The notes beneath the pieces were generated by a model. The model made no database searches, was not told the origin of the DNA, and saw nothing but the letters and a program-made list of their open reading frames with translations. DNA of 64,000 nt from Druceiella hillmani (lineage: Eukaryota > Arthropoda > Insecta > Lepidoptera > Hepialidae): the NCBI GenBank assembly GCA_039881145.1, contig JAYKKI010000006.1, positions 16,154,501 through 16,218,500 of the forward strand, read 5' to 3'. Positions 1 through 11,370 of the stretch are shown piece by piece; within the stretch, counting starts at the first letter, position 1, and each line of letters opens with the position of its first letter. The position numbers were made by a program, and so were the translations under genes.

Positions 1-410
1 TTCCAGTCAATGGACTCAACACCACCTTGGGATTATTGATCGCCTTTCTTGAAGTAGACCAAATTATCAAGCCGGAGGATTGTTTCACCCTGTCTTTGCC
101 TTTGGATTTTTGGTAATGTAATGTCTCTTCGCAACTTGCTCAGTTCCTCGTCCAGCTCAATGATTTTCTTCTGAGTCCTCTGTGTACCTGTGTTTTATGT
201 CACCAGCTCCAATTGTTGGTATGGGTAGCTGGATTTCTGCTGGAGAATCTTAGCACCCCCTACACAGCCATTACCATGTGCACTACTGGAGGCAGGACTA
301 GCTGAGCTTCCAGGGACTGAGGGCTGTTGTATATTTGCGTGTATCATATGGGAGAAATTTGCCTTAAACACCATGCTTTGCAGAGTGGTGAATGTGGCAA
401 CAGTTTGTTT
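1..410 (-). pseudogene. Broken coding-like stretch at the left window edge
   Basis: Read on the - strand from about 404 to 1, one frame shows coding-like composition that contrasts with the AT-rich neighbourhood. It has a Ser/Pro/Ala-rich part (around SVPGSSASPASSSAHG) followed by a charged, probably coiled-coil part (KKIIELDEELSKLRRDI). The frame carries two in-frame TAA stops, at 195-197 and 33-35, and no splice sites at those places. I do not recognise the protein. It could be a processed pseudogene, part of a transposon ORF, or an exon with sequence errors. It runs off the window, so the start and end are unknown. Confidence 0.35.
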
Positions 411-939
411 TTTTGTAGAAGGACCCAGGATAAGAGATAGGACAGCCCTATTGTAAGCTGGCCATCGGCACTTAAACTACACGACTACATTACGCACCTT
501 AAAAATATTAGTAAGGAACTAGTGAGTAATAAAAGAATGTTATAAAGGTTAGCATAAAAACAAGATAAAACGAGAATGAGAATAGGAATCATACAAAGAG
601 ACCATTCTTCAGTCTTTAAAATTTCATGTAGCATTCTGGCAGTCGGGGTCCTATTTGTTCCACTACTTAACTATATACACAGAGAGGGAGCATTCTCAGG
701 AGGTCTTATGCTTAGAAATAAAAACAATAAGGAGGAACAAATGTCTTTTTTTATCATCATGGATAAGTTTTTTCTGATTTCGGCGTGAAGTGCATGGTAT
801 GGCTGAGAATATGATTGGTTGAGCTGTGAATTATAATTTTGAAACGTGATTATATTTACTAAGATTAAAAATATAGAGAATACAAAGATTTATTCCAAAT
901 ACGGATAAAAAGATTTATTCTCTTACGGATATAAAGTTG

Positions 940-1011
940 AGGTCACTGGTGACCTCAGGTCACTCGAGATACGTGAGTGATATTGTGTTATTATCAGAGA
1001 ACATGAGGTCA
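940..1011. promoter_or_regulatory. Cluster of AGGTCA half-sites
   Basis: AGGTCA occurs at 940-945, its inverse TGACCT at 950-955 (an inverted pair with a 4-bp spacer), AGGTCA again at 957-962 and at 1006-1011. AGGTCA is the classical nuclear-receptor half-site. Four in 72 bp of AT-rich DNA is more than expected by chance, but no gene start is seen nearby, so function is a guess. Confidence 0.2.
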
Positions 1012-4000
1012 CTGATAATCTTATGTAACACTGTAGCTACAGTCACGGGTACTTTCGCTGCCTCACAGGAATCCACTTGAGATTGTGGGCATCCTCAAGA
1101 CACTACACACGTAGTCATAGTCAAACATGACTTAGATTGTCATAGTTTTTAGAGAATATAAATATGTTGTAATCAACTTTTTTTTAAAGTGTTTAATAGA
1201 TCAAGCAGGTCTAGGTTTTTGACACTAGATAAATAGAGGATTACTCAAGAGTATCACTCAATAAAAGCTTGGATAATTTTATAATTATTATAAATAAAAA
1301 TATAGTTTAATATATGTATAAACTTTCTTGTATAAACTTTCTTGTTGAAAAGGTACTTTTCTATTAATTTCACGTTAATGAATCGGTTATTTTAAAATGA
1401 AGTCTATAAAAAATAGTTCATTAATTATTCCAGTGGAACATCTGCTACCCATTCTCATTCATACATATTTTTTTCGTTCTTTATTTTTTAAAACAGAATT
1501 TAATTAATTAAGCAATGTCGATTGCCCACTAGGAAGCATTAAGAATTTACCGTCTTGCAAAACATTAAAAATGTATTGAGTCAGTTTATGTCATAAAGCT
1601 ATTTTATTAACTCATAATAATATAATTCAATTTAAACTTCGCATTTTCAACATAGATATATTAAGATATTAATTGAAAATATTCCCCTTAATCAATGTGA
1701 ATAGAAATTGAAGACAAATATCACTGAAGAAGACCTTGGCACCTATTTATCACATATCTGACAGAAATTGATCTAAATTGTGCCATCAAAGTGTTAAGAA
1801 GTATGTTAGTAAACTCCACTAATATTAATCTTATCAAGCTTGAAATAATGTCTCCATCGGGTTACGGTAAAGATTCCTTTGGAAAGTGACAAAAATCTCT
1901 ACGAGTCTCCTAGCAGTCCTGCACTCCCCATTTAATAAAATTTGATTATTTCTAAAAAAGCCAAAGAATATCTGTCTAAAATTATCAATTCTAACCATGA
2001 TTTAATTTCTAATGAATTTTAATTGATAGATTATGAATTAAGATTTGCAAATGTACCTACGTTTAGTATTTACACATTTTATTTATAAATTTTTATTAAA
2101 GTAGCGTTGAGGTTTTTTTCTATGCAAAGTACATGCAGCTTGATAAGCTTACACCTGTCTCTTGGTAGCGTGTCATATTGCTTGTTCATAAACAGTCTTT
2201 TTGCTCTTTGGTCTTCATTCATTAGGACAGGATGACTGGCCCATTTTATTATTTTCATTTTGATAAATCTTACAATGGATTTCTTACACGCTAATATATA
2301 TTTCAAAATTTGATTTTTTCTGGCCCTCTTCAGATTTTATGCCACCAACATGGTTTCCTATATTTTCCTTTCAATTTCTTAATTTTTTGAGGTTAATATA
2401 TTAATGTTGAGTACGTAAATAAGATTTTATTAAACTTTTGCAATGAACAATTTTGGTTTCATATTTTAAGAAGTTCCATTTCAGACACCATATCTTTTCT
2501 TTCATAGAATCATCCATAGAGACATCGAACCGTGAAGCTTATGATTTAGCAAAAAATTTAAATTAGCATAAAAACATCATACATTTCCTAAAAAATTTAA
2601 AAAGAATATGAGCCAAGAAATAAAAAAAATATTTAACAGAGTTATTAAAAATGACTGAATAAATATGAAAATTATACGTCTGTAGCAATTGCAGAACACC
2701 ACCAAGATTCTTTGTGACACAATTTACTTACAAGAGTAACTAGAAATACAGATGCAGCAAGAAAAATAAGTCTATAGCAAACAGGTGCACGAACTAGGAA
2801 TAAAAGTTTTTGATATATATTAAAAAAAGCAATCACTGTATGTGGAAAAGAAATGTGAGGAAAATACTTGTCTGTTTTTCGGTGATTTATGAGTTATAGT
2901 GGTTGCCCAGTGGTAGAAACTCGACCGTAATACAATAAATTTTTAAGTGTAAATGTTATTGAGGTTCTTTTGGGAAAAAGTATATAATATAATCATTGCA
3001 TATAATTGTTTTGAATTGTGTTCTATTATGTCAGCTGAGTGCGTGTACAAAACCACACAAAATTCACAGCTCGAAATTCATTCTAAAATTCTTTGGCGAC
3101 AATCTTTTACTCTGTGCAACTGTTTGACTATAGACCATTATTTGTTTGATATTGAGAGTATGAACGTACACAAACATAATTTAATGTATTTCTAATACAT
3201 ATTATATATAAATTTTGCTTTCTTCATTCCTTCTGCACATAAACTTTGATTATGCCAAATCTTTTACTCCTCCGTGTGCGCAATATGCTTAAAAAGGGGT
3301 ACAAAATTTTCTCTTCACGTATTATATAGATTTAATGACAGTTGAAAGGTTAACCAACAACTGTATAAAATGATTAAACCCGTATTTAAAAAAGGGTTGT
3401 AATAGATATAGACAACTTTTTTAAAATTAGCAGAAAAACTGAAAGCTGGAAAAACTATTATCGTAGGAACAATGCATCGTGCATGATGAGAAATACCTGC
3501 ACTTTGTAAAAATATTCATACAACAAGGTACGAATTGTTTATCTTGAAAATGAAAACAACACCACCTTTACTGTTTATCAAGAAAAACCTGAAAAAAAAA
3601 TGTAATGGTTTTGAGTACAAAAAGCATCCGAGTGTAGATATTGGTATGAACCCAAAAAAACTCCCTGAAACTATTAACTTCTGCAATAAAGCGAAGGTAG
3701 GCTTAGATATAATTGATTAAATGGCACGCAAGTACACCGTGGGAGCCGGCACTCGAAGATGGCTAATGCAGGTATTTTACAATATAGCTTGTATAAACTC
3801 TTGGACTATCGGTTGTAAAGTAACAGGAAAAGGTATATCTCGTCATAATTTCATTCCTTACCTGTTCCTTATAATCAACAGAAAAAACTAGCTGGTTAGT
3901 CCATACAAGTTATCTGCATAATATTACTTCCATAAGAAAAACTTTGACAAAAAGTTAGAAACCATTTTAGGTCTATTTTTTGTTTGCCAATATGAAAAGT

Positions 4001-4034
4001 GATTAAGTAAAATATTTTGTTGTCATTTTTGCTA

Positions 4035-4165
4035 GATTCTGTTTACACTGGTTTGCAGTATGAGGCACTACCTGTTAGTTATCATTGCAGACAAAAAATG
4101 TTTGATTCTGTTGACACTGGTTTGCAGTATGAGGCACTGCCTGGTAGTTATTTTTGCAGACAAAT
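4035..4165. repeat. Two-copy tandem duplication, period 69 bp
   Basis: The segment starting gattctg at 4035 is repeated from 4104 with only a few changes; both copies contain ctggtttgcagtatgaggca. It lies in the intron just upstream of the PLGRKT exon at 4201. Confidence 0.85.
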
Positions 4166-4200
4166 ATTTAACTGATTGAAATCTTTGTTATTTCTAACAG

Positions 4201-4603
4201 ATTCCGGAGAACAAAACGTGCCTATTTTTTAGCACCTTTGCTGCCGCTTACATTTCTAACTGCATACATGATTGATATGGGCTATGGAAATAAATTACAT
4301 CGAATTCGAAGTAAGTGAACCAGAAATTTTATTAAAATTTTTCACCAATGTGTAAATTTTTCTAACCTAAAATGAAAATGTGCGTGTAGTGCTAAAGATA
4401 TAATCATAATCGATTGTAACATATGTGGACTTGAATACAAATATTTGAAAAGTAAATCTACCTCTACAGTGGAAGCGGAGCACATAATGCAACACGAGCA
4501 TGAGCTACTAGAGGTTCCTTGTGGTCTCCCAACACCCTCATCTATTGACCTCGGCCGAATGGATGTCGAGGAAAAGAAAAGGCTGCATCCGCATCAGCTG
4601 TAG
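4201..4603 (+). CDS. PLGRKT: Plasminogen receptor (KT) homologue, last two coding exons
   Basis: Exon 4201-4310 follows a ttctaacag acceptor and ends before GTAAGT. Exon 4470-4603 follows ctctacag and ends in TAG. The phases join (A|TG makes ATG). The reading gives FRRTKRAYFLAPLLPL, then a DMGYGNKLHRIR stretch, then EAEHIMQHEHELLEVPCGL, SSIDLGRMDVEEKKR and a short basic tail. This matches the C-terminal half of PLGRKT: the second membrane segment (APLLPLTFLTAYM), the D-GYG-L motif, the EAE-I helix and the L-P-G...SIE-AR region. PLGRKT proteins are small two-pass membrane proteins that, in vertebrates, bind plasminogen through a C-terminal lysine. Here the C-terminus is HPHQL, so that lysine is absent, as I expect for insects. 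The N-terminal exon(s) were not found and may lie to the left of the window. Confidence 0.85.
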
Positions 4604-5540
4604 TTTACACATGAAATATTCCTCTTTTATACATTACAAATTAGTTTATGTTTAGCTGTGTTGACTTTGTCTTGGCAACTATGTTGACAGAAACTTAAAG
4701 CCATACTTTTGGTTCCTTATCCATTACAAGAGTAAAGTATACTCATCTTTATTGCATTTATTACATTGTAAATTTAATACAATTTAAAGAATCCTGACGC
4801 TTTTGGCAATATTTGAGAAAAAACACAAACAGATAACTATACTCTAATCAATTATCTGTTCTGATTAAATAATAACTGCTTTCTTCATTTAGCATCGTCT
4901 GCAAATACAGAACGGCAGACCGACTCCTCATGGTCATGTTATATATTTTCTAAAGAAAACTTGTTGATGGTAATTTAGTGATAAGGCAAGTAATTATGCG
5001 ATGTTGTGGGAGAATTTGTTTAGATGGCCAGAAAATACTAGTGTTTGTGAATTTTTTTAACATAAAAGAGAAAGTTTCCATTTGCAAAGAATTGAAAGCA
5101 TACGGTGAATATAGTAAGTAGTGTTTAATCATAATTTTGGGTGATTTTTATCATTACTTCAACTCAACAGAACAACTTGTGCTTCAATTCGGAAATCAAA
5201 GATTGTTAAAATTACTTTTTCAATTTAAACTTGTTCCATTAGTCTCTTTATTGATGGTTTGGCAGTTAAAAAATTAATTTAAACTTGTCCATAAAATATT
5301 CATAATTTATAAATAGCTAATATCGATATACATCATGTTGACCGCTCTTATATTGCCACCTTTTATTATCTATTTATATATAATCTTCTTTTCGTATAAC
5401 ATCTTAATTATATTTGATATCTTAGTGATAACTGATTAATTAACAATTCAATATAAATTGTAGTATGACAATAAGTTTGTAAGCAGACAACAGAAAAAAA
5501 AAAAATAAAAATATATATATATAGCTATAGATATATATAT
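4604..5540. other. 3' flank of PLGRKT, nothing else recognised
   Basis: AT-rich sequence, presumably 3'UTR then intergenic. No coding signal or repeat is seen before the AT-rich run that borders the piggyBac-like copy. Confidence 0.5.
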
Positions 5541-6120
5541 CCGTTTTAGTGCCATGGTTTTTTACTCATATATACTTAAAAATGCCAAAGAAATCTTTTG
5601 TTTTTGATGTCATTTACCCTTGTCTTGAAAAAAAACTGTATCTCTTCCAAAAATTATCCAATTTTAATAATTTTTTCGGTGTTTTCTTAATAAAAACTTG
5701 TACAAGGATAATAAAATACAAAGACAATTATGGAAATATATATTGTGAACAATAATAATTGTTATCGTCACTATTATCACTATCACTCAATATTTGCATT
5801 ATGCCAAATTGTGAGCGCACCACAATGTCACTCCACTATCACTTTCTTCACAAATTTGAAAAACGATTATTTTCACTCGGAATCATTTTCGTATTCCGAC
5901 ATTATAGGTTAAAAATTTTCTTTTCCTGGATCATTTTTATGTTGTAATTACTAATAATATTATAATTTGAACTTTATTTAACACGTAGAAAGATAAAAAA
6001 TTAGCGATGCGTGCGAGCGACTTCCGCGCGCTAAACAGCAACTGATTTCGCGAGCGCCATCACGCTTTTGGCAAATTTAGTTAGTGCACGAGTGCGATGG
6101 CGCTCGTCGGCACCCAAACG

Positions 6121-6121
<1 letters not shown>
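5541..6121 (-). mobile_element. piggyBac-like short element, copy 1
   Basis: The termini are ccgttttagtgcc (5541-5553) and ggcacccaaacgg (6109-6121), inverted repeats shared with the other four copies. The transposase-start remnant runs on the - strand, with its ATG in the cgtattccgacat stretch near 5890-5902. A GC-rich subterminal inverted pair (gagcgccat.../...atggcgctc) lies at about 6050-6110. Unlike copies 2 and 4, it is bordered by ATAT on both sides, inside AT-rich repeats, not by TTAA. Confidence 0.8.
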
Positions 6122-6178
<57 letters not shown>

Positions 6179-6187
6179 TATATATAA
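6122..6187. repeat. AT microsatellite
   Basis: Nearly pure (AT)n with two aaat interruptions, directly abutting piggyBac-like copy 1. Confidence 0.95.
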
Positions 6188-7289
6188 TCGTATCGTAATT
6201 TGTAAGATACCAAATATAATTATGATGTTATACAAATTGTGACAAGAGAAATTTCATTTCAAAAAATAAAATGAATAAATAAAGGCTCTGTGACAGTTGG
6301 TAGTGAAGTAACTACTTATGCCATCTATTGCCAACAAAATAGTCTATGGTAAAGCAGTAACGGTCAATTACGGAGCAACATCTGTATTGTATATGTACAC
6401 AACCTATTTTAAGCTTATTGAATTTGATAGCATAAATACATATTTATACAACTTATTTTACTTTTTTTTTTGAATTTGATAGCATAATTAATCAAATAAA
6501 ATTTTCATAAAGATTTATACATATTGTACTCATTTGTGAATGTGATCTTATATCGAATATAAAAAATTATTAAACTTATGCTTAATCATCAGTATTTTAA
6601 TTATTAAGGGAATATGTTATATTCTAAAATTAAATTCTAGTTTCTAGTAGTAGCATTATTATAAAGGTATTTTATTTCGTTTATTTACCAAAATATATTT
6701 TAAAATTGATTGTTAAATGTATCGGAAGGTGAAGCAGAAAATAATTTGTGAGTAAATGTTTCTGTCCAAAATTAAAGAATGCTCAACTCTTTCTTGCTCA
6801 GAAGAACGGTATTTATATACAACGTTAAATTATATTCTGTTATGCTACTGTACTTTGAATCTCCTTTGTGTAACATTTAAACTGTGGAAAATCAAATAAA
6901 CTTGAACAATTAAAAATTTGCTTAATGTTAGTACGTGTTTTCATGAAAATTTGATAAATTATTATTTTGTTATAATTTTTATGATTCTACAGTGTTATTG
7001 AAATAGGAAAATTTGGAATCAGTATTCACTTATTTTTTGTCCTTTCCCAGGACACCACCTTATCGAGTAGTATATGAAAATAAGTATTTTAAAGTGCTAT
7101 CAAAAATGTTAAATTCTTTTTGAAGTAAAACTTCTTTACGCACGCTTGACTTGGGGAGTAAGCTGGTGAATGCGTGACGAGAGCGTTACGAAAAGTGTGA
7201 TCGGGCGAGGCGAACGGAAGTTGAGAGGGAGATATAAGTTAGTGAAGACAGAAAGAGAGAGAGTTACGTTTCGTATATTACAGTGCAAG

Positions 7290-7328
<39 letters not shown>

Positions 7329-8470
7329 AGTTTGCTAGCGCTACGTGAACGGTGATTTTTTGATTATTTTGTAATTTCATTTCGTTCTTGAACAATTTTA
7401 TAAATTATTATTTTGTTCAATACATTAATTATTCTACGTTTAAAGTGAATAAAATTATAAATTCATTTTAAAGTTCTTATTTTGTGAATTTGAAGTTTTA
7501 CTTCTGTCGTATGGTCTAAAGCACACTTGTTTTTTTTGGTATAGTTCCTTCTACTTGTGACATGCTCCTAATTTTTTATCTATTGTGGAAAATTGGAAAA
7601 AATAGGATAGCAACTTTTATTAACTATTATAATGGAAAATTTGTTTGGTTAACTTATATCATAAAGAGAAGTGATACAGGTGACCAAGTTATTACTTGTG
7701 ATTAGCTCCCGACATATTTGATAGTAGGCTGCTTATACTGAATAGTTTGTTGAAAATAATATTAGATTTGACTTACAATTTGAATACTACAACTGATATG
7801 AAACACATAATGTACTTGGCAATCAGTTAAGAACTTACATATGGAACTCTATGGTAATGAATAAATAAAAATGACACCAGTGCGAGCAAAGCACTTGTGG
7901 TCCATCGTTAGGTCGCGCCCTTTTCCCGCACTGCAACCATGCAAGCTTACTTAAGAATTCTTAGTGTCACCTGATATTTTACGAAGTTAATTTCATGAGT
8001 GTAGCTAGCCAAACGTGGCACTCGTCGTGGCTGAATGGACATAAGATATTGTAAATTAATTTCATTATTACTGTTGTGATTTTGATGCTTTTTTAATACT
8101 AATAAAAGAAATAACAGTTGTAGCAAGTTTGCTTGTGAAATATATATTATTAGTGTTACCCTGTTGATTTTTTAGGTATTGCAATAACATTTTTAGATTA
8201 TTTAACATACTACGTGTTACTGGAAAATAACACATGCACTCTGGGGTTTCCGGGATTTAATAGAGATTTTCTTCAAAGATATGTTAATACAGCGTGACTA
8301 TATTTATAATGCGGATTATATATTTGTTAAAACCTTGTGTTACACCAGTTACCACAGACACTTAAACAGATTAGACAGTACATTTGGAAATTTTTTTGAT
8401 GCTACGCTATTTAGTTATCATTATTCCTGTAAATGATGTGCACACCTGTAAATGTTATATAATTTGTTTA
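6188..8470. other. AT-rich stretch without recognisable genes
   Basis: No coding signal. A GC-richer patch at about 7122-7280 begins with gaagtaaaacttctttacgc, a motif whose relative (aagaagtttcacttc) recurs at 12058-12072, so a small old transposon end is possible. It is followed by an (AT)n run at 7291-7325. Confidence 0.4.
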
Positions 8471-10766
8471 TACACCTTATATTGTTACTACATTATATTT
8501 TATCATATTTTACACCTTTTATTGTTACTACCTTATATTTTATCATATTTTACACCTTTTATTGTTACTACCTTATATTTTATCATATTTTACACCTTTT
8601 ATTGTTACTACCTTATATTTTATCATATTTTACACCTTTTATTGTTACTACCTTATATTTTATCCTATTTTACACCTTATATTGTTACTACCTTATATTT
8701 TATCATATTTTACACCTTTTATTGTTACTACCTTATATTTTACCATATTTTACACCTTTTATTGTTCCTACCTTATATTTTATCATATTTTACACCTTTT
8801 ATTGTTACTACCTTATATTTTATCATATTTTACACCTTTTATTGTTACTACCTTATATTTTATCCTATTTTACACCTTATATTGTTACTACCTTATATTT
8901 TTTCATATTTTACACCTTTTATTGTTACTACCTTATATTTTATCATATTTTACACCTTTTATTGTTACTACCTTATATTTTATCATATTTTACACCTTTT
9001 ATTGTTACTACCTTATATTTTATCCTATTTTACACCTTATATTGTTACTACCTTATATTTTATCATATTTTACACCTTTTATTGTTACTACCTTATATTT
9101 TATCATATTTTACACCTTTTATTGTTACTACCTTATATTTTATCCTATTTTACACCTTATATTGTTACTACCTTATATTTTATCATATGTTACACCTTTT
9201 ATTGTTACTACCTTATATTTTATCATATTTTACACCTTTTATTGTTACTACCTTATATTTTATCCTATTTTACACCTTATATTGTTACTACCTTATATTT
9301 TATCATATTTTACACCTTTTATTGTTACTACCTTATATTTTATCATATTTTACACCTTTTATTGTTACTACCTTATATTTTATCATATTTTACACCTTTT
9401 ATTGTTACTACCTTATATTTTATCATATTTTACACCTTTTATTGTTACTACCTTATATTTTATCATATTTTACACCTTTTATTGTTACTACCTTATATTT
9501 TATCATATTTTACACCTTTTATTGTTACTACCTTATATTTTATCATATTTTACACCTTTTATTGTTACTACATCATATTTTATCCTATTTTACACCTTAT
9601 ATTGTTACTACCTTATATTTTATCATATGTTACACCTTTTATTGTTACTACCTTATATTTTATCATATTTTACACCTTTTATTGTTACTACCTTATATTT
9701 TATCCTATTTTACACCTTATATTGTTACTACCTTATATTTTATTCTATTTTACACCTTATATTGTTACTACCTTATATTTTATCATATTTTACACCTTTT
9801 ATTGTTACTACCTTATATTTTATCCTATTTTACACCTTATATTGTTACTACCTTATATTTTATCATATTTTACACCTTTTATTGTTACTACCTTATATTT
9901 TATCCTATTTTACACCTTATATTGTTACTACCTTGTATTTTATCATATTTTACACCTTTTATTGTTACTACCTTATATTTTATCATATTTTACACCTTTT
10001 ATTGTTACTACCTTATATTTTATCATATTTTACACCTTTTATTGTTACTACCTTATATTTTATCATATTTTACACCTTTTATTGTTACTACCTTATATTT
10101 TATCATATTTTACACCTTTTATTGTTACTACCTTATATTTTATCCTATTTTACACCTTATATTGTTACTACCTTATATTTTATCATATTTTACACCTTTT
10201 ATTGTTACTACCTTATATTTTATCATATTTTACACCTTTTATTGTTACTACCTTATATTTTATCATATTTTACACCTTTTATTGTTACTACCTTATATTT
10301 TATCATATTTTACACCTTTAATTGTTACTACCTTATATTTTATCCTATTTTACACCTTATATTGTTACTACCTTGTATTTTATCATATTTTACACCTTTT
10401 ATTGTTACTACCTTATATTTTATCATATTTTACACCTTTTATTGTTACTACCTTATATTTTATTCTATTTTACACCTTATATTGTTACTACCTTATATTT
10501 TATCATATTTTACACCTTATATTGTTACTACCTTATATTTTATCATATTTTACACCTTTTATTGTTACTACCTTATATTTTATCCTATTTTACACCTTAT
10601 ATTGTTACTACCTTATATTTTATCCTATTTTACACCTTATATTGTTACTACCTTATATTTTATCATATTTTACACCTTTTATTGTTACTACCTTATATTT
10701 TATCATATTTTACACCTTTTATTGTTACTACCTTATATTTTATCATATTTTACACCTTTTATTGTA
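8471..10766. repeat. 40-bp satellite array, about 57 copies
   Basis: The unit starts attgttactaccttatattt and continues with tatcatattt and tacacctttt. Period is exactly 40 bp over about 2.3 kb with very few changes. Two linked variants occur: tatcA...ccttTt and tatcC...ccttAt. The C and A changes travel together in nearly all units; the unit at 10501 is an exception. The unit has no stop codon in any forward frame and 40 is not a multiple of 3, so all three forward frames stay open with a 40-residue repeat. These large ORFs (645-771 codons) are artefacts of composition, not genes. Confidence 0.97.
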
Positions 10767-10997
10767 ACTACTTTAAATTGATTATATTTTATGATATTTT
10801 CAATATAAATTAATCTACGCTGTGGAACATAGCCAGACTGATTTTGTTTGTTTTTAAATGGTCTTAATTACATTGAATAAAACTATAGGGAGTTAAGTAA
10901 TTGGAAATGTTGAGTAATTGAAAGGTTGGAACTGTTTTATTCAATCAATCCAACTAGAAATCTAACACTTGAAATAAGTAGATATAATTTTAATAAA

Positions 10998-11370
10998 ATA
11001 CGGTAGTTGATTCATTCTAAATTTTGATATTTTTCATACAATATTGTAAAATATAAGTTAATTAAAAACCAGTATTGAAAAAAAACAAAAATTGATCAAA
11101 AAATAAGCCAGTTGTAGGCTTCTAAATTTGAAGATACGGATAGAGTTGGGTATATCCCTGTCTCTTTTCCTCTTGTAGAATATAATGTGCAATATTAAAA
11201 ATGACCTCACAACACAGTATTGCCGTCCTTCAAAAAATTTTTTGGTTAAATTTAAACTTTTAAAACTCGGTTAATTTTTAAGATTATTAAAAAACTTTTT
11301 CACTCTTCATCAGCTTGTAACTTGAAATTATGATTAATGAAATAAAAGAAATTTAGTTAAATACCCAATT
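10998..11370 (+). repeat. Dispersed repeat family R, uninterrupted copy
   Basis: About 370 bp from tagttgattcatt to taaatacccaatt. It recurs in reverse orientation at 55166-55943, where a LINE has split it. Shared blocks include aataagccagttgtaggctt and ggacagtattgccg-like stretches. No coding potential and no clear terminal inverted repeat. Class unknown. Confidence 0.8.

Larger units (their letters stand above)
411..4200. other. AT-rich stretch without recognisable genes
   Basis: The short ORFs here have no coding-like composition and no familiar motif. Upstream PLGRKT exons were looked for and not found. The only structures seen are the AGGTCA cluster near 940-1011 and a tandem duplication at 4035-4165. 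Confidence 0.5.

Noticed and set aside
8471..10766. CRISPR-like array
   Set aside because: Units are directly adjacent with no unique spacers, and the genome is eukaryotic.
8384..10813. Open frames of 645, 771, 739 and 163 codons with a YILSYFTPFIV-type repeat
   Set aside because: All three forward frames are open over the same 40-bp satellite. This results from a unit without stops and a period not divisible by 3, not from protein-coding selection.
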